From: Anaerolineales bacterium | Lineage (GTDB): Bacteria; Chloroflexota; Anaerolineae; Anaerolineales; Villigracilaceae | Direction: 5' to 3' | Assembly: GCA_014860745.1 (NCBI GenBank) | Contig: JACZJC010000080.1 | Coordinates: 41,264-105,263, forward strand | DNA: 64,000 nucleotides | Shown: positions 1-6,495 of the stretch, in pieces | Layout: every line of letters begins with the position of its first letter | How positions within the stretch are numbered: the first letter of the stretch is position 1 | Made by a program: the position numbers and the translations under genes | Notes under the pieces: generated by a model | Seen by the model: only the letters and a program-made list of their open reading frames with translations | Database searches by the model: none | Told to the model about the DNA's origin: nothing

Positions 1-201
1 GACGACATCCGTGCCGTTCCATGTGATCGTCCCGTTTGTGGGCTTTGTGATCGTAGCGAGCATGCGCATGAATGTCGATTTGCCTGCGCCGTTTGGTCCG
101 AGCAATCCCAAAATACCAGGTTTGATATCAAGAGAAAAATCCTTCAATCCCCAGAAATCACGTTTGTATTGCTTGCCGAGATTATTAACTGTAAGTTGCA
201 T
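1..201 (-). CDS. ABC transporter ATP-binding protein, N-terminal part (runs off the window)
   Basis: The minus strand from 201 down to 1 reads 67 codons with no stop. It begins MQLTVNNLGKQYKRDF and contains a Walker A motif (GPNGAGKST, near residue 40) followed by the usual strand ending in NGTDV. This is the start of an ABC ATPase that would power an export or multidrug-type transporter. The signature motif, Walker B and any membrane partner lie outside the window. An AGAGGA ribosome site precedes the ATG at about 7 bases. The substrate cannot be inferred from this fragment. Confidence 0.9.
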   Translation of the reverse strand, partial: MQLTVNNLGKQYKRDFWGLKDFSLDIKPGILGLLGPNGAGKSTFMRMLATITKPTNGTITWNGTDVV

Positions 202-330
202 AAGTGTCCTCTTGATTCTGTTTGGTCATTCTTTAATTCTATCCCGTGTTCAAAGTTTACCCCTTTGGATTTTAATCCACATCAGAGGATAAGTGTATTT
301 AGGATGGGACAAATGATGTATTCTTTCAGA

Positions 331-361
331 AAACAAAACCACTTCATCAGTGGTTTTGTTT
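331..361 (-). terminator. Intrinsic terminator after the NarL-type regulator
   Basis: A perfect 13-bp inverted repeat (331-343 with 349-361, loop 344-348) lies 24 bases after the stop of the response regulator. On the minus strand its 3' arm ends in a T-rich run. It separates the two-component operon from the ABC gene. Confidence 0.75.
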
Positions 362-384
362 GATGTGATAAATGACTTGTGGCT

Positions 385-1032
385 TTACAACGAAGCCAAT
401 CCCTCTTTCAATGCATACAATGCAGCCAGTGTGCGATTTGCCAGCTGAAGTTTTGCGAGAATATGGCTGACATGCGTGCGAACTGTCTTTTCACTGACCA
501 CCAGTTTTTCAGCAATTTCATCATTGGTCAGGCCTTGCGCCATAAGTTGTAGAATCTCCACTTCCCTTTCCGTCAGCGGATCTTTTGTGGGCGGGAATTT
601 CGGCGGCTGGTTTATTTCGCGCATCACCTTTGACGCAATACTCGGGGAGAGGAAGCCTTCGCCGCGCGCCACGCTGTGGATGGCTCGCAATAAATCCTGG
701 GGGGATGATTCCTTGAGCAAATATCCCAGGGCGCCGTTGCGAATCGCCGAGAATACTTTTTCGTCATCAGAAAACGAAGTCAACACGATAATTTTTGCTT
801 CAGGCCAACTTTTCCTGATCTCGATAATCGCTTCCAATCCGTCCATATGCGGCATGACCATATCAAGCAGGATTACATCTGGTCTAAGCGCCTGCACTTT
901 GCTGACAGCCTGCAAACCATCATTCGCTTCACCGACCAGCTCGAGGCCCGGTTCTGTTGCGAGCAGGGCACGTAGTCCCTCACGGACAATGGCATGGTCA
1001 TCGGCGATAAAGATTCGAATCGTTTCCATCAT
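385..1032 (-). CDS. NarL/FixJ-type response regulator
   Basis: This 215-residue cytoplasmic DNA-binding protein has an N-terminal receiver domain with the acidic pair D11/D12, phosphoacceptor D57 (in LLDMVMP) and conserved K107. A C-terminal LuxR helix-turn-helix follows (LTEREVEILQLMAQG onward, about residues 150-212). The receiver would be phosphorylated by the kinase encoded just upstream, 65 bases away on the same strand, so the two form a pair. An AAGGAG site precedes the ATG. Target genes are unknown. The neighbouring ABC transporter and hydrolase are only positional candidates. Confidence 0.95.
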   Translation of the reverse strand: MMETIRIFIADDHAIVREGLRALLATEPGLELVGEANDGLQAVSKVQALRPDVILLDMVMPHMDGLEAIIEIRKSWPEAKIIVLTSFSDDEKVFSAIRNGALGYLLKESSPQDLLRAIHSVARGEGFLSPSIASKVMREINQPPKFPPTKDPLTEREVEILQLMAQGLTNDEIAEKLVVSEKTVRTHVSHILAKLQLANRTLAALYALKEGLASL

Positions 1033-1097
1033 TTTTCGTTCTCCTTACCAATAATTGATATTTCGCGAAAGTGCGTAAATTGCTCTTTACATACTAC

Positions 1098-2177
1098 CTA
1101 CGACAAAGCCGACACTTTAAAATCAGGGTCCACCACTATTTTAATACTCGTGCCTTTTTCTGGAGTTGATGTAATCTCCAGCTGCGCCTTAAGTTTCTGC
1201 GCTCGGTCCCTTAGATTTGTTAATCCCATTCCGCCAGTTTCGCTGACAGATTGCGCATCGAAACCTTTGCCATTGTCCGCCACCTGAAGCTCTACAACTC
1301 CATCGATTGCCCGCAAAGATACTGTCAATTTTGTAGCGGCTGCATGTTTCAGAGAATTATTTAACGCCTCGTATGCCATATAAAAAAGACCCTCTTCGAC
1401 GAAAGCTGGCAATCTGTCCACGTTCTCAACGATCAAGTTTGCATCTACACCCGCGCGTTTTTCCACTGCATCCAGGCGATGTTGAAGTGCTTTTGCCAAT
1501 CCCTCCCGCTCCAGGATCGGCAGGCGCAATTCAAACAGGAGCAAGCGCATTTCCTTGAGGGATTGTTGGGAGAGTTCTCCCAAACGTTCTGTTTGGGCAA
1601 TGACTTGATCCAGCTGTCCGTTTTGAGCATGACGACGTGTGGCTTCCGCTATCAGTGTGAGACTGTATAAAGTTTGCGTGACAGAATCATGCAAGTCACG
1701 TGCCAGGCGCTGCCGTTCCTCGATGGCGCTTTGGGCTTGCGCTTCAGCCAGAACGACGCGGCTGGTGATATCGACTAAGGCACCGATCTGGTGATGCGGC
1801 CTTTTGTCGTCATCATAAATAAAATAACCGCGATCAACGACAAAAGCATAGGTCCCATCGGCGCGTTGATAGCGGTATTCATCGGTCCAGTAATCGGCTT
1901 TTGCAACGTGCGCGGCCGTAATACTCTTAATTACCCTATCCTTATCCTCGGGGTGAATATGTTCCTCCCACCAGACATGGGTTTGAACAGTGTCACCTTC
2001 ATAGCCAAACAGGGTGTACAAACCATGATTCCATGTTGTTAACCCTGCGACCATATCCCAGTCGTAGATGGCATCCGCAGACACCTTCGCAACGAGAATT
2101 AATTTTTCCTCGTCGGTGAGTGTTAGCTTTGGTGATAGCTCAGCTTCTCGTGTGGATGACTGCGGTTTATTTGACAT
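1098..2177 (-). CDS. PAS-domain sensor histidine kinase of the NarX/DegS (HisKA_3) type
   Basis: The 359-residue protein has no membrane segment. A PAS domain with its PAC region occupies about residues 28-145 (WNHGLYTLFGYEGDTV, then the RADGTY and GALVDIT segments). The HisKA_3 dimerisation helix carries H163 in RLARDLHDSV. An HATPase domain follows, with an N box near EALNNSLKHA and glycine boxes DNGKGFD and GGMGLTNLRDRA. It would sense a cytoplasmic signal through PAS and phosphorylate the regulator downstream. A TATAAT box ends 9 bases before the ATG and no Shine-Dalgarno is visible, so the mRNA is probably nearly leaderless. The signal is not predictable. Confidence 0.93.
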   Translation of the reverse strand: MSNKPQSSTREAELSPKLTLTDEEKLILVAKVSADAIYDWDMVAGLTTWNHGLYTLFGYEGDTVQTHVWWEEHIHPEDKDRVIKSITAAHVAKADYWTDEYRYQRADGTYAFVVDRGYFIYDDDKRPHHQIGALVDITSRVVLAEAQAQSAIEERQRLARDLHDSVTQTLYSLTLIAEATRRHAQNGQLDQVIAQTERLGELSQQSLKEMRLLLFELRLPILEREGLAKALQHRLDAVEKRAGVDANLIVENVDRLPAFVEEGLFYMAYEALNNSLKHAAATKLTVSLRAIDGVVELQVADNGKGFDAQSVSETGGMGLTNLRDRAQKLKAQLEITSTPEKGTSIKIVVDPDFKVSALS

Positions 2178-2185
2178 TTTAGATA

Positions 2186-2191
2186 ATTATA
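2186..2191 (-). promoter_or_regulatory. -10 box of a near-leaderless promoter for the PAS kinase
   Basis: TATAAT on the minus strand is separated from the kinase ATG by 8 bases. A start site about 7 bases downstream would leave a leader of only one or two bases, which fits the missing ribosome site. I found no convincing -35. Confidence 0.45.
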
Positions 2192-2309
2192 CTCCGATAA
2201 ACTTGGCGTCCATATTGAAGAAAAGACTCCTTCTGAGCGTGTACAGGATTCGATCCGATAACCGAGCACTCAATAACCAGAAAATAAGACTTGTGCGCAA
2301 ATTTGTGTC

Positions 2310-3344
2310 TCACGGATTTTTCAAGTTTTTTTCAAAAAATGCTATGACGCTGGCATTCATATTCATATGGAAGGCTTTCCTATCAAATTGTCCCTGATCC
2401 TTGCATATTGCGGGAGGCCCCAGAAGGCCGCAGGGCGTGAGAAACGAGAAGTGGCTGGCACCAGCAACTGAATGGAACTCCACCCAGGAACCAAGGGCTT
2501 CTCGAATTAGCTTGGTATTTGTGGCATATGGAACGTTGATATCGTCCTCAGCGCCCCAAAGTTGAATTGGCACACGTACATTGTCGAGCCCATTCGGAAC
2601 CATTGTGAAACCCAAGCCCGGTGCTGCCACGACCGCCGCCTTAATTCTCAAATCGGGCAAAAAAGCATCTCCCATCGTTGGCGTATCGGTATTCAGGTAA
2701 GGAGAGTTGACGGAACGCAGCAGATCGCAAACAAGCTCGGGCGACTCGACACAATGTTTCGCTATGATGCGAAGGTCTGGCTGAGTGCCGACGGCCGTCA
2801 ATACTGTGAATCCGCCTGCAGAGAATCCAAAAGCTCCGATACGTTCCAGATTGATGCGGTCGTGACCTTGCCAATCCTTGAGCATATAGTCGACGGTAGC
2901 ATGGAGTTCTTTGGTACGCACACTCAACCAGGACACTGAACTAAGAGCGCTTTGGTCTGCATAGTTATCACCAGTATGCATGGGAGCTGCCACTATATAG
3001 CCGGCGTTTGCAAGAGCAAGGGCTAAGTCGGCATGGCTTGCAGGCCCGCCGCCGTTTCCATGCGAGATCACCACGAGAGGCAAATCGTGTCCTGAAACTG
3101 GGGCGTCGCGCGCCACATCCATCAGCACGACGCCCAACAAAGTCGTCGGCCAGGGTTGCGCTTGAGTTGGATACCATACGCCGACAACGAAGGGTTGTCC
3201 ATCCGCGTCGGTTGCCTGAACTATCTGGAAACCAACGGGTCGCTCAGTGCGTAGCGCTGTCAACATGGCGTAGCCCACAAGTCCGCAGACCAAGACTACA
3301 ATCCCAATAAATATCCGACCAAACCATTTCATTATTTTTTTCAT
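2310..3344 (-). CDS. Alpha/beta hydrolase, PAF-acetylhydrolase/dienelactone-hydrolase-like, membrane anchored
   Basis: This is a 344-residue hydrolase. Residues about 8-30 form one hydrophobic segment, an uncleaved anchor or signal, so the catalytic domain is probably outside the membrane. The nucleophile elbow is GFSAGG (about residue 175), the oxyanion region is SHGNGGG (about residue 95), and a late His lies in GASHFSFL. The acid is probably in the WGAEDDINVP segment. The fold is that of lipase or carboxylesterase-like enzymes, and the substrate is unknown. It stands alone between the kinase and the SDR gene, all on the minus strand. Confidence 0.85.
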   Translation of the reverse strand: MKKIMKWFGRIFIGIVVLVCGLVGYAMLTALRTERPVGFQIVQATDADGQPFVVGVWYPTQAQPWPTTLLGVVLMDVARDAPVSGHDLPLVVISHGNGGGPASHADLALALANAGYIVAAPMHTGDNYADQSALSSVSWLSVRTKELHATVDYMLKDWQGHDRINLERIGAFGFSAGGFTVLTAVGTQPDLRIIAKHCVESPELVCDLLRSVNSPYLNTDTPTMGDAFLPDLRIKAAVVAAPGLGFTMVPNGLDNVRVPIQLWGAEDDINVPYATNTKLIREALGSWVEFHSVAGASHFSFLTPCGLLGPPAICKDQGQFDRKAFHMNMNASVIAFFEKNLKNP

Positions 3345-3416
3345 TATCTTTCCTCAGAGGTGCGCGTTTTGGAGATCGAATTCCGAGCTAGATGCATTGA
3401 TCAAGTTTATCCGCCG

Positions 3417-4292
3417 CTATGTCATTTCTGGCACAGCATCCGCCAGATGTACCATTTCAGCACTGACATCCCACAGTTCCCTGGCGACAGCGCTATCGGC
3501 GGCTTGCGGAGCCGGTTGGGTTACTTTGCAATCAACGAAGTATTGTCCGGTAATGTTTTGTACCGCTGGTGAAGACACCAAATAGATCGATGTTATCGCG
3601 CCTCTTTCCGGGGAACGTGCAATGAGAGGAATGACCACCCCCATTATTTTCATAACCAAACCAGGGTTGTTTTTCCCAAATCCTGTACTTACCAAGCCTG
3701 GATGCAAAACATTGACGGTCACACCTGTTCCCTCCAAGCGGCGAGCCAGTTCAGTGGTAAACAGGATATTCGCCAACTTGGAGTTCCCATAGGGTCCGAT
3801 GCCTGAGTAGGATCGTTCGCCCTGAAGGTTATCGAATTCGATTATTCCGCCTGAGTGAGCATCCGAAGAAACACTGATGATCCGTGCCGGAACGCTGGCT
3901 TTAATCGTATCGAGCAACAAATTAGTTAACAGGAAGTAGGCGAGATGATTGAGAGCAAAGGTCATTTCGATTCCATCAACGCTTAGCTGACGTGTCATGA
4001 ATGTTCCGCCCGCATTGTTGATCAAGACGTGGAGTTGTGAATATTTGCTCTTGAATTCCTCTGCAAGGCGCCGAATATCCTGCTGCGACGATAGGTCGGC
4101 CAGGAGCCAGTCTACATTCTGATTACCAGATGCCGCCTGGATTTCCTTGCTAACCTGCGCTGCCTTTTGAGCATCACGCCCAACGATCACCACTGTTGCG
4201 CCCATCTGTGCCAGCGCATGAGCTGTTGCCTTACCAATTCCGTTGGTACCGCCTGTAACAAGGCAGATTTTGCCGATCATATTATCTTTCAT
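3417..4292 (-). CDS. Short-chain dehydrogenase/reductase, retinol-dehydrogenase-like
   Basis: A complete 291-residue classical SDR. The Rossmann motif TGGTNGIG is at residues 13-20, the NNAGG strand is near residue 115, a catalytic Ser lies in ISVSSDAHS, and the YxxxK motif is YGNSK. Its spacing resembles the WWOX/retinol dehydrogenase branch. It would oxidise or reduce an alcohol or carbonyl using NAD(P). It lies 46 bases after the dehydrogenase at 4339-5322 in the same direction, suggesting co-transcription in one redox module. Substrate unknown. Confidence 0.9.
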   Translation of the reverse strand: MKDNMIGKICLVTGGTNGIGKATAHALAQMGATVVIVGRDAQKAAQVSKEIQAASGNQNVDWLLADLSSQQDIRRLAEEFKSKYSQLHVLINNAGGTFMTRQLSVDGIEMTFALNHLAYFLLTNLLLDTIKASVPARIISVSSDAHSGGIIEFDNLQGERSYSGIGPYGNSKLANILFTTELARRLEGTGVTVNVLHPGLVSTGFGKNNPGLVMKIMGVVIPLIARSPERGAITSIYLVSSPAVQNITGQYFVDCKVTQPAPQAADSAVARELWDVSAEMVHLADAVPEMT

Positions 4293-4338
4293 TGGGTATC
4301 CTTACTAGCTTGATGACTATTCTCTGGACTCGTCGCGA

Positions 4339-5322
4339 TTAGTTGTTATGTGCCACAGTAATCACGACTTTTCCCTGGGCGTGTCCTTCTTCAAGATACC
4401 GGATTGCGGCAGCCGTTTCACTTAGCGGGTAGGTTCTATCAATCACAGGCTTAACTTTGCCAGTTTCAAGCAGCTCTTTCATAATGACCAAATCATTTTG
4501 ATTTGGTTTCGCGACTCCCATATTACCCATTTTCTGACTCCCAGTCATTGAAATCCATGGTCCCTGGAGCATCGCTTGAGACATTTGAGCCATGGATCCT
4601 CCGGTTTGAACATAAACACCCTTGGGACTTAATGCACGCCTATAATCTGAGATCGAGCGGTCTCCGTTCGCGGCAAGGATCAGGTCATAGTGCTGTCCAT
4701 TCCTGGCAAAATCTTCTTTGGTATAGTCAATGACATGATCTGCTCCAATCGAGCGCGCCATATCCAAATTCCTGGTGCTGCACACAGCGGTCACTTCAGC
4801 GCCGAATGATTTGGCAAGCTGTAGGGCAAATGAACCTACACCGCCGGAAGCTCCATTGATCAAAACCTTTTGCCCGGGACGAATCTGTCCGGCGTAGCGA
4901 ATACCTTGCAGGGCAGTGACTGCTGCCATTGGTACCGCCGCGGCTTCTTCGAACGATAGATTGGTCGGTTTCAACGCGAATGCATTTTCACTGGCACATG
5001 CATACTCGGCAAACCCGCCCCAGCCACACGCGGAGATGTCCCCGAATACTTCATCACCCCGCTTAAACTGCTTTACGTTGCTGCCAACTGCTTCCACCCG
5101 TCCCGCAATGTCAGATCCGAGTATCTTGTTTTTGGGTTTCAACAGTCCAGAGCTCAGGCGGATCAGGAACGGGTCAGCTCTGAGAAGATGGAGGTCAGCT
5201 GCATTTACGGAGACCGCATAAACTTTTACAAGGACTTCATTGTCCTTGGGAGTAGGTTTGGCTACCTCCTTGAGTTGAAGTACATCTGGTGATCCGTATT
5301 CTGTGTATACAATTGCTTTCAT
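4339..5322 (-). CDS. NAD(P)-dependent quinone-oxidoreductase-like medium-chain dehydrogenase
   Basis: This 327-residue MDR protein begins MKAIVYTEYGSPDVLQL, typical of the QOR/zeta-crystallin branch. A GroES-like domain occupies about residues 1-130 and a Rossmann domain carries GASGGVGSFALQLAK (about residue 155). The structural and catalytic zinc cysteines are absent, as expected for quinone or enone reductases. Its closest relative here is 10960-11877, which has the same start and the same IDRSYPL-type C-terminal segment. Ribosome site GGAG precedes the ATG. It probably forms a unit with the SDR downstream. Confidence 0.9.
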   Translation of the reverse strand: MKAIVYTEYGSPDVLQLKEVAKPTPKDNEVLVKVYAVSVNAADLHLLRADPFLIRLSSGLLKPKNKILGSDIAGRVEAVGSNVKQFKRGDEVFGDISACGWGGFAEYACASENAFALKPTNLSFEEAAAVPMAAVTALQGIRYAGQIRPGQKVLINGASGGVGSFALQLAKSFGAEVTAVCSTRNLDMARSIGADHVIDYTKEDFARNGQHYDLILAANGDRSISDYRRALSPKGVYVQTGGSMAQMSQAMLQGPWISMTGSQKMGNMGVAKPNQNDLVIMKELLETGKVKPVIDRTYPLSETAAAIRYLEEGHAQGKVVITVAHNN

Positions 5323-5346
5323 TTGATTCTCCTTTTTTGAATGTGT

Positions 5347-5421
5347 TCAATTAATATATATGTGTTTTGACAAACTCATGAAAACGATTGCATTGGTGTA
5401 CACAATCGCTTTCATGAGTTT
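5347..5421 (-). repeat. 19-bp hairpin containing a fragment copy of the dehydrogenase gene start
   Basis: Arms 5372-5390 and 5403-5421 are complementary over 19 bases with one G-T pair. The minus strand from 5415 reads ATGAAAGCGATTGTGTACAC, which matches the start of the downstream dehydrogenase (ATGAAAGCAATTGTATACAC) at 18 of 20 positions. The frame encodes 22 residues, MKAIVYTNAIVF and so on, and stops at 5347. It is probably a micro-duplication that became part of a hairpin between two genes. It may act as a terminator or attenuator. Confidence 0.5.
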
Positions 5422-5460
5422 CATACAGATTAGCCTTCGGCGAACGCTATGTTATTAGGA

Positions 5461-5874
5461 CTAAACTTCAGGGTTACGCCATGTCCATGCATACCAGACA
5501 ATGAGTGCGGTACACGCAATTTCTATAGCTGTGAAGAATGCGTAGTACATTGTTGGCACAGCAACAAATAGCGTCAAAGTCAGAGTGATGGTCATTATTA
5601 TGCCTGCGATGATGCTCGCCAGGCGGCTTGCCCGATATTTCAATATCCGCGACAGGAGAACCATCGAAATCGGGATCATCATGTATATGGAACCTCCCAA
5701 CAGGAATCCCTCGGTCAATTCAATGGTCCCATGCTTAATGGGATCCATTAACGTTACAACATCGCCGTAGGTATAAGTAAGCATCGCAAACAGCCATAGT
5801 GACGAGAGCAGCCCTTTCCGATCGATCAGTTCAGTGGTCTTCTTGTTTGTATTCTTATTTTCCATGGTAGTCAT
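5461..5874 (-). CDS. Four-helix membrane protein, DUF6326-like
   Basis: The 137-residue protein has a short charged N-terminus and four hydrophobic segments at about residues 24-42, 58-78, 86-106 and 110-130. The opening KGLLSSLWLFAMLTYTYGDVV and the following LMDP resemble the DUF6326 family as I recall it. It has no catalytic motif. A GGAG site precedes ATG 5874, and a second Met three codons later is possible. It lies between the unknown 90-residue protein and the dehydrogenase in a shared direction. Function unknown. Confidence 0.75.
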   Translation of the reverse strand: MTTMENKNTNKKTTELIDRKGLLSSLWLFAMLTYTYGDVVTLMDPIKHGTIELTEGFLLGGSIYMMIPISMVLLSRILKYRASRLASIIAGIIMTITLTLTLFVAVPTMYYAFFTAIEIACTALIVWYAWTWRNPEV

Positions 5875-5989
5875 CGTATTTTCTCCTTTGGGTTGTTTTC
5901 AGAATAAATAAATTTTACGCATAACGCTTGTCTGCTTCTTTATCAATTTTCTAATATGGAAACCTCCTTTCCAAGTGGCTTGTCTCAAT

Positions 5990-6262
5990 TTACTCCTTGA
6001 CCTCTGGTGGAACTTTCTGGTCAGGTTTAATCCGAATGACCGAGACCAGTGACATGCCCAAATCACGTACTTTTTTGAGCAGTCCAAACAACGCGGCCTG
6101 ATCGACCACTGGGCCAGTTAGGAGCATCTCGCCGTTGTCTTCCAGAGTGATGGTCAAGCCCTCAAACCAGTCTGTCCATTGATGACCCAAATGGCCCTCG
6201 ATTCTAATTTGATAAACCATTGGTTCATCCAAATTAGTTTTTTGGTTGTGTTCGTTCGACAT
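5990..6262 (-). CDS. Unknown 90-residue protein, paralogue of 10673-10960
   Basis: A small soluble protein whose core (VYQIRIEGHLGHQWTDWFEG, then LTITLEDNGEMLLTGP, then VVDQAALFGLLKKVRDLGMS) matches the 95-residue product at 10673-10960 nearly along its length. The alternating beta pattern followed by one helix suggests a compact alpha/beta domain. It has no signal peptide, cysteine or catalytic motif. In both places it sits close to a CPBP or membrane-protein gene and a quinone-oxidoreductase-like gene. I recall similar small proteins in other Chloroflexota but no function. GAGG ribosome site present. Confidence 0.8.
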   Translation of the reverse strand: MSNEHNQKTNLDEPMVYQIRIEGHLGHQWTDWFEGLTITLEDNGEMLLTGPVVDQAALFGLLKKVRDLGMSLVSVIRIKPDQKVPPEVKE

Positions 6263-6495
6263 TTCTGTGTCCTCCTGTGGTAGGTCATTACAGTCCGTGC
6301 CACTTGCTCAATGTAGAGTTAGTTTATCTACAAGGAGGTATTAAGGTATAGACACTTAAGTGTTGTTTGGGGGTATTGTTGTTGGGTGCTGAGATGGAGG
6401 AAGTTGTAATGCTGTGACTTGGAGACTGCGGGCTATAGCCCCCTCTTAGTGCGTGCAGTTCTTACATCAGACTTGCGGACAAACAGTTGTTCTGG

